Positions 7,761 to 16,990 of a stretch of 64,000 bases of DNA are shown one piece after another. Origin of the DNA: Cumulibacter soli (GTDB lineage: Bacteria; Actinomycetota; Actinomycetes; Mycobacteriales; Antricoccaceae); contig NZ_SMSG01000009.1 of NCBI RefSeq assembly GCF_004382795.1, forward strand, positions 1-64,000. Direction: 5' to 3'. The position numbers were made by a program, and so were the translations under genes. Numbering within the stretch: position 1 is the stretch's first letter; every line of letters begins with the position of its first letter. Under the pieces are notes generated by a model. That model worked only from the letters and a program-made list of their open reading frames with translations. It was not told the origin of the DNA and ran no database searches.

Positions 7761-10700
7761 CTAATGCGTGGTGACCGTGCCGACAACGAGGCTGCGGACG
7801 AGTTGTACGGCGACCACGATCGCCGCGAGATCCACTGTGTCCATGCTCAGAATCGACGCCAGCATCTCCAATGCCTGACGCGACGACCGCGGCAACGAGT
7901 CCTGCCAGCCAGCCAGTTGCTCGGCGACGTCCGTGCCCGGATGTGCGAGGACCGCAGCGGTCAGTTCAGCGTGCGCTCCATTCAAGTCGTCCCGCAGCGC
8001 GCCACGCGCCATGGAGCGCCAGCGCGCGTCCCGCGGCAGGTGGATGATCAGCTCCAACAGCCGAGACAGCTGCAGTTCGTCGGCGATCAGGCAGTAGGCC
8101 GACGCGACCTTGGCGATCGGCTGATCGCCCGATCGGGCGAGGCCGATGATGTCCAGCGACGCGACCGACTTCGGCAACGCCGCAAACCGGCGGGCGGCCT
8201 CATCGGGCACGCCGTTCTCGGAGAGTTCGGCGGCACGCGCGGCGAAGGACTCCTGATCTACCCCCTTCAACGCTGCCGGCAGCACCTCACGGACCTGCGC
8301 AACCCCGTCGGCGTACGCCTCAACGGTCTGCACGACATCAACCGGTTGCGGCAAGTTGCGCAGCATCCACCTCGTGGAGCGCTCCACGAGTCGCTGCACG
8401 TCGTTTCGCAGCGAGGTTTGTACGGCGCTTGGCACGACGTTGTCCAATTCGGTAACAGCGTCGAAGAGCCCCGGTAGGTCGAAGATCCGATTCCCGGCCG
8501 TCTGCGCACGGAACACCGCGTCGGGCGCGGCACCGGTCTCCTCGATCATCCGCATTGGTCCGGTCGGCCCAGCATTGTTGATGATCCGGTTCGTGATGAG
8601 CGTGGCGATGATCTGTCGCCGCAGCGGGTGGCTACTCATCGCCGTCGGGTAGTCGGTATGCAGCGCCTCAGGGAAATAATTGGTCAGTAAGTGTTGGTAA
8701 GCGGGGTCCTCCGGCAAATCGCTGTCGAGCACCCAGCCCTCCAGCAGCAGTTTGGAGTACGCCAGGAGTACGGCGAGTTCGGGCGAGGTCAACCCGCGGC
8801 CCGCGCGATTGCGCTCCCGCAGCTGGCTGTCGGTCGGCAGCAACTCCAGGGCACGATTCAGCAGTCCACTTTCTTCCAGTTGTCCGATTAGTCGGCGATG
8901 CGCATCCGCTAACAGCAGGCTGTTCGCTTCCTCCACCTGCAGAGTCACGTTCTGGTCATAGTTGTCTTCCAAGACCATCGCGGCGATCTCATCGGTCATC
9001 GAGCGAAGTAGGTCGGCGCGTGCCGCAGGTTCTAGTTCGCCAGCCTCTATCGCCCTCGCCAACAAGATCTTGATGTTCACCTCGTGGTCGGACGTGTCTA
9101 CGCCGGCGGAGTTGTCGATCGCGTCGGTGTTGATCTTGCCGCCTAGCCCGGGTTCGTCTGTTTCCGGACCGCCACCGGTTGCCTTGCCGTGCAACGCGTA
9201 CTCGACGCGCCCAAGTTGAGTGCAACCGAGGTTGCCGCCCTCCCCGACGACTCGACACCGCAGGTCTCGGCCGTCTACGCGGATCGCGTCGTTCGCTCGA
9301 TCGCCGACGTCCGCATTCGACTGCTGTGAGGATTTCACGTAGGTGCCGATGCCGCCGTTCCACAACAGGTCGACCGGCGCGAGAAGTACGGCGCGGATCA
9401 GTTCGTTAGGGGTGAGGTGCTCAACCGATGCCGCCAGCCCTAACGCGGTCCGGACCTCAGCAGTAATAGGAATCGACTTCGCCGTCCGCGGAAACACCCC
9501 GCCACCGGCACTGATCAGCGTTCTGTCGTAGTCGTCCCAGGAAGATCGCGGCAGCGCGAACAATCGCTCGCGTTCGGCGTACGACGCGGCAGCGTCCGGG
9601 TTGGGGTCAACGAAGATGTGCCGGTGATCGAAAGCCCCTACGAGCTTGATATGCCGCGAGAGCAGCATGCCATTGCCGAACACATCGCCCGACATGTCTC
9701 CGATGCCGACCGCGGTGAAGTCGGTCGTCTGGGTGTCGATACCGAGCTCTCGGAAGTGCCGCTTGACCGATTCCCAAGCCCCTCGGGCGGTGATGCCCAT
9801 CGCCTTGTGGTCGTACCCGACAGATCCACCGGAGGCGAATGCGTCCCCGAGCCAGAAACCTGCCTCGATCGCCTCCGTATTGGCGAAATCGGAAAAACTC
9901 GCCGTTCCCTTATCGGCGGCCACGACCAGGTATGGATCATCGCCGTCGCGACGCACGACACCGGTCGGAGACACAACCGCACCGGACACCCGGTTGTCCG
10001 TGATTCGGAGCATGGCCCGGATGAACTCGCGATAGCACGCCACCCCCTCGGCCGACCATGCTTCGCGATCCACTTGCGGATCCGGCAATCTCTTGGCGAG
10101 GAATCCACCCTTGGCGCCAGTCGGCACGATGACGGTGTTCTTCACCATCTGAGCCTTCACGAGGCCAAGAATCTCGGTACGCATGTCCTCGCGGCGATCG
10201 GACCACCGCAAACCGCCGCGGGCTACCTCACCGAAGCGCAGGTGCACTCCCTCGAAGCGGGGTGAGTAGACCCAGATTTCCCGGTATGGTCTGGGTTCTG
10301 GCAAATCGGGAACACGTTTCGGATCAAGTTTCAGCGTGATCGCTTCGTGCGGGTGCGGTGCGCCCTGATAGAAGTCGGTGCGTAGCGTCGCATCGATTGC
10401 ACCCATCAGCGCAGAGAGGATCCGGTCCTGCTCCAGGCTGGCGACTTCTGCTAGCTCCGCGGTGAGGTCGTCGCGCAATCGGGCGGCTTCTGCCGTTCGA
10501 TTACCGGTATACGCCGGATCGAACAGCGCACTGAACAAGGCCACGGCGCGGCGGACGATCCGCGGATTGCCCACCAGCGCCTGCTCGACATACGTTCTGC
10601 TGTAGTTCAGCGCACCCATCCGCAGATATCTCACATAAGCGCGTAGCAGCGCGACCTGCCGCCACGTCAGGTCGGCGGCCGAAATCAGCGCGTTCAGTCC

Positions 10701-12746
10701 GTCACTGTCCGCGACCCCACTCCACGCCGCCGCGATGGTCTCGGTGAGACGGTCAGCGAGATCGTCGGCCAGCTCACCCTCCGCTGTTGCGGTCATCGCA
10801 AAGTCGTAGATCCACACTTGGTGGTGGTTGCCGTCGCCATCCAGAACGTCGAAGTCGAACGTGTCTTCGTCGCTGACTTCCATGCCCAGGTGCTGGAGAA
10901 TCGGCAGCACCTCGGACAACAGCACCGGCCGGTCGATCGTGTAGATCTTCAACCGATAGGCATCGCGTTGTAGCTCGTCGGCACCGGAAACGTCGATGTG
11001 TCCAGTTTCTTGTCCGGGGAGGGCCAGCCGCAGCGCCATCCCGGCGCTCGCTGCCGGATCACCGACCGCGTCCACGGAGGATGCATCCACCTGCTCAATT
11101 CCGCGCAGTACGTCAATATCAGCGACTGCAGCGCTCGCGCCGTAGGCCGCTCGATACCCGGCCGGCATAGCATCGGCGAACCGTTCGATCGAGGCTTGCT
11201 CGCGCGGATCGAGGTCGCGGAGCACGTCGGCGAGGTCGTCGTCCCAGGACCGCGACGCAGCCACGATCTGCGCCTGCAACTCTGCGACAGCCTCTGGCGT
11301 AAGCGTGTCGGCCGCAGCGCCATCCGGTACCCGGATCACGAATTCGAGCCGGGCAAGTGGTCCCTCGCCTGCCCTGGTGGAGTAGTCGTAGGAGGTCCCG
11401 CCGAGAGTGGACATCAGGATCTCGGTCATCCGCAGCCGCACCGGAGTCGAGTACCGGTCACGGGAGAGGAATACCAGCGCCGTGTAGTAGCGGCCGTAGT
11501 CGTCACGACGCAAGAACAGTCGCGTGAGCCGTCGCTCGGGTAGCCGCATGACTGCCAGCGCGAGCGCGAGGATTTCCTCAACTCCCGCTTGCAGTAGCTG
11601 GTCGCGCGGCAAACTCTCCAAGACGTCGCGGAGATCCTTGGCAACATGCGAACCGGCCGGAAATCCAGCTGCCTTCAGAACTTCGCGAACCTTCCGTCGG
11701 ATCACCGGCACACCTTCGAGCCGTTGTCGGTATGCCGCAGAGGTCAGTAGTCCAAGGAAGCGACGTTCACCGACCACATCACCATTGGCGTTGAAGATCT
11801 TCACGCCGATGTAGTCCAGGTAGGCATTCCGGTGCACCGTCGAACGCGACGAAGCCTTGGTCAGGTTGAGTAGCCGCTTCTCACGGGCTTTTGCCGCAGC
11901 GGGCCCGGGCAATGGGCGCGGCGCCTGCGGTTCTGTCAAGCGCAACAAGCCCAAACCGGTGCCCTGCACTGGCTGCAACGCGTCGACCCCGTCAACTTTG
12001 CGCAGCCGGTACTCGCGGTACCCGAGGAACGTGAAATGGTTAGCCACCAGCCATTCGAGCAACTCGATGCCGTCCTCGACGTCCACTTCTGCGATTCCGT
12101 GAGGCGGCGACTCACGCAGTTCGTCGACGATGGCGCTGGCCCGATCAACCATTGGCTTCCAGTCGGCGACGGCGGCCTCCACGTCCGCCAGTACACTGCG
12201 CAGTGCCTCGGCGAGCTCATCGACGGCCGCCTCTGACTGTGGTCCGATCACGTCGACGTGGATCCAGGACTCGTCACCGCCTGCGGTTTCTCCTCGGCGA
12301 ACGGCATCACCAAATCGGCCGGCGCGATCGCGAGTCACGTTCAACACGGGGTGAACGAGGAAGCGGACCGTGTAACCCCGGCGCAGAATCTCGGCGATGA
12401 CTGAGTCGACGAGGAAGGGCTTGTCGTCGGTGACGATGTCTACCGACGCACGCGCCGCAGATGTGCTGCGCGCCGACACCTTGGTCTTCCCCGCAGCGCG
12501 TTCGGCACCAAAATCCAGATGAGTACGAGCGATAGCGGCTAGGTCATCAGCGGAGCGGACGATGAGGTCTTCGGCTATCGCATCGGCGTAGTAGGCACGC
12601 GCAAACGTCGCTGCGGCGTCCAGTTCAACACCATCGGGCAGCGCGTCGTGATCGGACTCGATCGCGCGAACAACGTCCTCGAGGAGCGCTATGACCTCAG
12701 CGTTATCGACAGTGGCAGTGGAATGGAAGGAGTGGTCGGTGCTCAC
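7761..12746 (-). CDS. gdh: NAD-specific glutamate dehydrogenase, large 180-kDa class
   Basis: A very large enzyme of 1661 residues, typical of the L_180 NAD-GDH class of actinobacteria and proteobacteria. It deaminates glutamate to 2-oxoglutarate with NAD. The N-terminal third holds ACT-like regulatory regions (DKPFLVDSVIAEILRRGYTV; IYTIDRPVLLSEVLPILQHLG). The catalytic part contains RWSDRREDMRTEILGL, then KNTVIVPTGAKGGFLAK and the NAD-binding stretch GIGDMSGDVFGNGML. I chose the GTG at 12746 because GGAGG lies 7 nt upstream; the open frame continues to 12875 without a site. It is a single gene with about 80 bp to the upstream TetR gene on the same strand. Length and motifs look intact. Confidence 0.95.
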   Translation of the reverse strand: MSTDHSFHSTATVDNAEVIALLEDVVRAIESDHDALPDGVELDAAATFARAYYADAIAEDLIVRSADDLAAIARTHLDFGAERAAGKTKVSARSTSAARASVDIVTDDKPFLVDSVIAEILRRGYTVRFLVHPVLNVTRDRAGRFGDAVRRGETAGGDESWIHVDVIGPQSEAAVDELAEALRSVLADVEAAVADWKPMVDRASAIVDELRESPPHGIAEVDVEDGIELLEWLVANHFTFLGYREYRLRKVDGVDALQPVQGTGLGLLRLTEPQAPRPLPGPAAAKAREKRLLNLTKASSRSTVHRNAYLDYIGVKIFNANGDVVGERRFLGLLTSAAYRQRLEGVPVIRRKVREVLKAAGFPAGSHVAKDLRDVLESLPRDQLLQAGVEEILALALAVMRLPERRLTRLFLRRDDYGRYYTALVFLSRDRYSTPVRLRMTEILMSTLGGTSYDYSTRAGEGPLARLEFVIRVPDGAAADTLTPEAVAELQAQIVAASRSWDDDLADVLRDLDPREQASIERFADAMPAGYRAAYGASAAVADIDVLRGIEQVDASSVDAVGDPAASAGMALRLALPGQETGHIDVSGADELQRDAYRLKIYTIDRPVLLSEVLPILQHLGMEVSDEDTFDFDVLDGDGNHHQVWIYDFAMTATAEGELADDLADRLTETIAAAWSGVADSDGLNALISAADLTWRQVALLRAYVRYLRMGALNYSRTYVEQALVGNPRIVRRAVALFSALFDPAYTGNRTAEAARLRDDLTAELAEVASLEQDRILSALMGAIDATLRTDFYQGAPHPHEAITLKLDPKRVPDLPEPRPYREIWVYSPRFEGVHLRFGEVARGGLRWSDRREDMRTEILGLVKAQMVKNTVIVPTGAKGGFLAKRLPDPQVDREAWSAEGVACYREFIRAMLRITDNRVSGAVVSPTGVVRRDGDDPYLVVAADKGTASFSDFANTEAIEAGFWLGDAFASGGSVGYDHKAMGITARGAWESVKRHFRELGIDTQTTDFTAVGIGDMSGDVFGNGMLLSRHIKLVGAFDHRHIFVDPNPDAAASYAERERLFALPRSSWDDYDRTLISAGGGVFPRTAKSIPITAEVRTALGLAASVEHLTPNELIRAVLLAPVDLLWNGGIGTYVKSSQQSNADVGDRANDAIRVDGRDLRCRVVGEGGNLGCTQLGRVEYALHGKATGGGPETDEPGLGGKINTDAIDNSAGVDTSDHEVNIKILLARAIEAGELEPAARADLLRSMTDEIAAMVLEDNYDQNVTLQVEEANSLLLADAHRRLIGQLEESGLLNRALELLPTDSQLRERNRAGRGLTSPELAVLLAYSKLLLEGWVLDSDLPEDPAYQHLLTNYFPEALHTDYPTAMSSHPLRRQIIATLITNRIINNAGPTGPMRMIEETGAAPDAVFRAQTAGNRIFDLPGLFDAVTELDNVVPSAVQTSLRNDVQRLVERSTRWMLRNLPQPVDVVQTVEAYADGVAQVREVLPAALKGVDQESFAARAAELSENGVPDEAARRFAALPKSVASLDIIGLARSGDQPIAKVASAYCLIADELQLSRLLELIIHLPRDARWRSMARGALRDDLNGAHAELTAAVLAHPGTDVAEQLAGWQDSLPRSSRQALEMLASILSMDTVDLAAIVVAVQLVRSLVVGTVTTH

Positions 12747-13065
12747 CGGTCGGCCTCCGCAAGACGTCGCGTCATGGTCCCTACACCCCGGAGGGTAGTC
12801 ACCAGTGGAGGTCGATGACCAGGTTCGTTGAATGAGCCCTCGACGAACGTGACAGGAACGGAGCCGGTCATCCACTCGGCCGGCGGCGTGAATGCCGGCG
12901 GGGCGCGGCGTTCAGAGCGCTCTCGCCAGCAATACCGCCATGCGGTTCCAGACGTGCGCCTAGTAAGTTACCGACGCTCGCCAACTCGCTGTCGCGTGAT
13001 GACCACGGTCATCAACCACGGCAAGTATGGTTTGCGGGGTCGGATATCGCACGGATCGAGGACGA
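12747..13065. other. Divergent intergenic region gdh / GT-C gene
   Basis: About 320 bp between the divergent gdh and glycosyltransferase genes. It must hold both promoters, but I cannot fix -10 or -35 boxes with confidence. Some overlapping open frames run through it without family motifs. No RNA gene or clear repeat is visible. Confidence 0.4.
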
Positions 13066-14721
13066 ATGTTGCAGCGGTTGTCATCGAGAACAGTATTCGG
13101 GCTTCCGTTCTGGACCTTTATCGGGATCGTCGGTGTCCTGGTGAGTTTCTTAGGATCGGCGATCCTCAACGTCCTGATCATGCCGTGGAGCGGCACGGCC
13201 GACTCCAATGCCCATATGGACTACGTGTACCAAATTCACCACGGACACATTCCTGCGCCGTTCGGTTACGAATGGAACCACCCGGGGCTCCCGGAAGCCA
13301 GCACGCGCACCGAGCGGCAGTGGGCATCAGCCCACCCGCCGTTGTTCTATTACCTCGCCTCGTTGGTTTCCGGGCCCTTCATGGATGATGGCGAATGGGT
13401 CAAAGCCATCGTCGCGACTCGGCTGCTCAACGCACTCTTTGGCGGCTTGGTCGTCGTGGCTCTCGCATGGGCGGGCTGGCAGCTCGGCGGTTCGCGGCGC
13501 GCCATCCTCGCAGTCGCTGCCCCTGCGATCGGCGCGCTGGTCGGCGGTATGAACCGCTTTACCGGCAATGAGTACAACGACACCTTGGTATCGCTGTTCG
13601 CCATCGTCAGCTTGACCCTGGCGGCGATTATCCTGCGCGACGGTCCAACACCACGACGTCTCATCCTCCTGCTTCCCCTCGCCGCAGGCGGAATGGCCTC
13701 GAAAGCCACCTACGCGTTCGCGTTGATCCTCGTTCTGATCGCCGTCGTCGTTGCGTTCTTCCTGCATCGTCGACCCGACCCCAACGCCGAACCACGCTCG
13801 ATCGCGCGAACCGGGCTCCTCGGCGTTGGATGGTGCGCTGCCATACTCGCGTTCGTCGCAGCCACCATCGGCTGGTTCTACCTGCACAACCATCAGTTGA
13901 GCGGCTCCTGGTTCCGATCCACCCCCAAAGGAGCACTCCAGAACCGCCCACGACAAACGATGATGGACGTCCTCACCAACGAGAAGTACTACAAGGTCGT
14001 TCCTGAAGGACTACTCGGGCGGGAGAGTTGGAACGGTGTCTGGCCGCACAACCTACAACTCTCCATGGCGATCGCAATTACGTGCGTACTGCTGCTCCTC
14101 GCGCGGCTGGTCACCCGTGGCCGGTGGCGCGGCCTGCTCGCGATCACACCGCAGAACGCCATTTGGCTCATGTTATTGGCGCACCTTGTCGGTCATTACG
14201 TCGCACAACTGCAACAGGCCACCGGTTGGGGCGCGATCAACTATCGCTACTTCCAGCCTGCGACATTGACCATCACGCTCATACTGGCATTCGGCGTCAC
14301 GGCGTGGCGCCGACTCGGCCCACTTCTCGTGACGATCCTTACCGCGATATTCGCCGCGGGCATGTTGCTGAGCTTCGCTGCCTACCTCGCGCGCGCCTAC
14401 CCTGACCTGGGTGCCGCCGACAGCATCTGGACGGGTCTGTCGAATGCGCTAACGCAGAATGAGCTCCCAGAAGTCCTCGCCCCGATCGCGGTTAGTCTGC
14501 TCTTCCTCGGGGTCGTCATCACGGCTGGATCCCTGTTCGCCGGCCAACTGTTCAGCGCAAACTTCCTGAACGCACCCGCGGTCGAAACCGGTCCGGAAGA
14601 TGCCGTGAATCCGTCGAACGTCGCTGCCGCCAAGGAACGCGCCAGCGTTCAACACGACGATGTCGAAGCAAATGACGCGCGAGGGAACGGCACTACGCAG
14701 TCAATGCGCGACGATGGATAA
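13066..14721 (+). CDS. Integral membrane GT-C-type glycosyltransferase
   Basis: About 551 residues with many transmembrane segments. After the first helix, the large outside loop has an acidic motif (GTADSNAHMDYVYQIHHGHIP) followed by ASAHPPLFYYLAS. That Asp/HPP pattern is typical of the GT39/GT83/DUF2142-like enzymes that use lipid-linked sugars. Another loop has GGMNRFTGNEYNDT. The C-terminal 60 residues are soluble and hydrophilic. The ATG at 13066 follows GAGG; an ATG at 13027 is the alternative. The gene opens the polysaccharide region and converges with the ABC exporter genes. Donor and acceptor are unknown. Confidence 0.72.
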   Translation: MLQRLSSRTVFGLPFWTFIGIVGVLVSFLGSAILNVLIMPWSGTADSNAHMDYVYQIHHGHIPAPFGYEWNHPGLPEASTRTERQWASAHPPLFYYLASLVSGPFMDDGEWVKAIVATRLLNALFGGLVVVALAWAGWQLGGSRRAILAVAAPAIGALVGGMNRFTGNEYNDTLVSLFAIVSLTLAAIILRDGPTPRRLILLLPLAAGGMASKATYAFALILVLIAVVVAFFLHRRPDPNAEPRSIARTGLLGVGWCAAILAFVAATIGWFYLHNHQLSGSWFRSTPKGALQNRPRQTMMDVLTNEKYYKVVPEGLLGRESWNGVWPHNLQLSMAIAITCVLLLLARLVTRGRWRGLLAITPQNAIWLMLLAHLVGHYVAQLQQATGWGAINYRYFQPATLTITLILAFGVTAWRRLGPLLVTILTAIFAAGMLLSFAAYLARAYPDLGAADSIWTGLSNALTQNELPEVLAPIAVSLLFLGVVITAGSLFAGQLFSANFLNAPAVETGPEDAVNPSNVAAAKERASVQHDDVEANDARGNGTTQSMRDDG

Positions 14722-14782
14722 AGGCTGCTCGGGCGGCCTTATACGGCCGACACATCAATAGCGCATCGAGCCGAACGACGCG

Positions 14783-16072
14783 CTAACCGACCGTCCAGGA
14801 ACCAGACAGGACAATGAGGCCTGGCTCCGTCACCGCATGCGCGGAACGCACGCGAATGTCAAACGCTTGGTCCAGGTAGTCGTACGTGTGTCCCTTATCC
14901 ACGATCGCCGTAGAGATCGCATAATTCCCCGGTTGCATTGGCACCGCGTCCATCCGGAAGGAAACGAATCCGGCGCCGGCTGCCACGGAAATCGCACCCT
15001 CGTAGCCCGAATTCGGGCCCGCGAGCGACGCCCCGGATTCGTGCAAGAGCCCGAGGCCGAAGGTGAGGTTCTCCAACGGTTCCTCGGCCTTGAAGTTGAT
15101 CCGGAGTTCGCACGGCTCACCGGTCTTGATGAACGGGCATATCTCGCCATTCGCGTCACGAGTTTCGAAGGAGGTCACCCGAATCTCGCCGGACCCGCGA
15201 CGATGCGAGCCCATGTCCTGGAGACCCTCGGTATCTGCGCCGGTCGCATCTTGTTCCTCGAGCGCGGCCGTCTCGCGTTCGTTGACGACCCCGAGGTACT
15301 TGTCGATGAGTTCGCGCGCAGGACCCACGCCCATCAGGCGACCCTTGTCTAGCCAAGCGACCTCGTCACAGAGGTCTGCGACGATGCCGAGGCTATGCGA
15401 GACGACGACGATGGTCACGCCGCGCTGGCGCAGCTTATACAGGTGTTCAAAACACTTGCGTTGGAATTCCTCATCACCGACCGCGATGACCTCATCGATG
15501 ATGAGGATCTCCGGATCGAGGTTCACGGCAATCGCAAATCCGAGCCGGACGTACATTCCGGATGAGTAGACCTTCACCGGGGTATCGATGAACTCGCGCA
15601 AGCTCGAGAAGTCAATGATCGACTCGATCGCGGCATCGATCTGCTTACGGTTCATCCCGAGGATCGAGCCGTTGAGGTAGATGTTCTCTCGGCCGGTGAG
15701 TTCGGGATGGAATCCCGCCCCCAACTCGAGCATCGCGGAGATTCGGCCGTGACTGACGATCGACCCAGTCGTGGTGCGGTGAATACCGGCAATCAACTTC
15801 AACAACGTCGACTTACCGGAGCCGTTGTGCCCGATTAACCCGAATGTCTTGCCGCGAGGGATGGTAAACGAGACGTCGTGCAGGGCCCAAAACACGTCAC
15901 CGCTGCTGGTACGCCGCCGCGATGTGAAGATTTCCTTCAGATTGGTCTTGCGATCGGCGAAGACTCGGAACTTCTTCGACACATCATTTACTTCAATTGC
16001 CGCGCCCAGATCTTGCTCGGGCTCCTCCCGAGTGAAATCCAGGTCGGTCTCGACGTCCCGGTCAGTAGTCAT
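14783..16072 (-). CDS. Polysaccharide ABC exporter ATPase (Wzt/TagH-type) with C-terminal Wzt_C-like domain
   Basis: A 429-residue ATPase for export of lipid-linked surface polysaccharide. Walker A is in GLIGHNGSGKSTLLK, the signature in YSSGMYVRLGFAI and Walker B in EILIIDEV. The extra C-terminal domain (about 290-429) is a beta-sandwich like Wzt_C, beginning IRVTSFETRDANGE. In other bacteria this domain binds the non-reducing terminal modification of the glycan and selects it for export. The start at 16072 overlaps the permease stop by one base (TGATG). The methyltransferase at 19915-21141 could make such a terminal mark, which would fit a chain-termination type exporter. Confidence 0.92.
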   Translation of the reverse strand: MTTDRDVETDLDFTREEPEQDLGAAIEVNDVSKKFRVFADRKTNLKEIFTSRRRTSSGDVFWALHDVSFTIPRGKTFGLIGHNGSGKSTLLKLIAGIHRTTTGSIVSHGRISAMLELGAGFHPELTGRENIYLNGSILGMNRKQIDAAIESIIDFSSLREFIDTPVKVYSSGMYVRLGFAIAVNLDPEILIIDEVIAVGDEEFQRKCFEHLYKLRQRGVTIVVVSHSLGIVADLCDEVAWLDKGRLMGVGPARELIDKYLGVVNERETAALEEQDATGADTEGLQDMGSHRRGSGEIRVTSFETRDANGEICPFIKTGEPCELRINFKAEEPLENLTFGLGLLHESGASLAGPNSGYEGAISVAAGAGFVSFRMDAVPMQPGNYAISTAIVDKGHTYDYLDQAFDIRVRSAHAVTEPGLIVLSGSWTVG

Positions 16073-16893
16073 CACAGATCCTCGCTGATGTCTGCGGAGC
16101 GGCGCTGGAAGTAGGTCCAGCCGACGAATAGGACGGTGCAACTGACCACAACCATATAAATCATATGGTCAAGGTCCGGCATCCGCAGATCCCACACGAC
16201 GTTCCGAAATGCTTCCACGAAGACGGTGATCGGGTTGTAATCGTATGCGCGGAGCCATGGATGGGCGGCGTACTGCCCGTGCACCAGTTCGACCGGATAA
16301 ATGATCGGCGCACTGTAGAAGAGCAGCCCGAAAAGGACGCCCGCAATATGTGTCATATCGCGAAAGCGCGCGTTGATGGTCGCGAGTATCAGACCGACCC
16401 CTACTGAGAACGCTAGCCACAGCGCCAGCAGCACAGGCAGCAGGAGCCACGACCATCCGACGTTCATCACGATCAGCAAGATCGCGAGCAAGAGGCCAAA
16501 CTCGATCGCCGTCTGGTTGAGGACGGCAAGCGCCGAACCCAGCACCGGCGCAAAGGGCGGGAAGTAGATCTTTCGCAGGAGCGGGCCCGCGGACAATAGC
16601 GCGCCCATGGAGCCCAGCGCGACACTGTTGAACAGGTTCCAGACCGCCAGGGCTGCGAACAGGTAAATCGGGAAACTCTGTAGCGTGCCGTTGCCGGCAA
16701 CGCGCGGCTCAAACTTCATGATGAAGCCGAAGACGATGCTGTACGTGAGGAGGGTCGCGAGCGGGCTGATCAACGACCAAGCCGATCCCAGCAGACTTCC
16801 CTTGTATCGGCCCTTGAGCTCACGTGACGCGAAGTTGCCGATGAGCCCGCGGTACTGCCACACCTGCGCGAATCCGTTGGACCTACCACTCAT
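16072..16893 (-). CDS. Polysaccharide ABC exporter permease (Wzm/ABC-2)
   Basis: A 273-residue ABC-2 permease with six predicted membrane segments. It starts with the amphipathic entry SRELKGRYKGSLLGSAWSLISPLATLLTY, a hallmark of Wzm/TagG/KpsM exporters. It ends with FNPITVFVEAFRNV-like and RRSADISEDL segments. I start at the ATG at 16893, which has AGGTGAAG six bases upstream; a GTG at 16905 is within that site. It is coupled to the ATPase gene by a one-base overlap. Together they should flip a finished glycan lipid to the outer face. Confidence 0.92.
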   Translation of the reverse strand: MSGRSNGFAQVWQYRGLIGNFASRELKGRYKGSLLGSAWSLISPLATLLTYSIVFGFIMKFEPRVAGNGTLQSFPIYLFAALAVWNLFNSVALGSMGALLSAGPLLRKIYFPPFAPVLGSALAVLNQTAIEFGLLLAILLIVMNVGWSWLLLPVLLALWLAFSVGVGLILATINARFRDMTHIAGVLFGLLFYSAPIIYPVELVHGQYAAHPWLRAYDYNPITVFVEAFRNVVWDLRMPDLDHMIYMVVVSCTVLFVGWTYFQRRSADISEDL

Positions 16894-16990
16894 GGCGCGC
16901 TTCACCTCATTCCTGTCCGCTTGAGTCGCGGATCAATGTCGACTGCTCATCGTACGAACTGCGCACGCGCACGAACCCGTTTCGTGCTGT

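Noticed and set aside
9618-10265. Open frame antisense to the glutamate dehydrogenase gene
   Set aside because: Arises from third-position GC bias; composition is Arg/Pro-rich and resembles no protein family.
12828-13388. 186-codon frame before the GT-C gene
   Set aside because: It overlaps the membrane protein in another frame and is Arg-rich without any motif.
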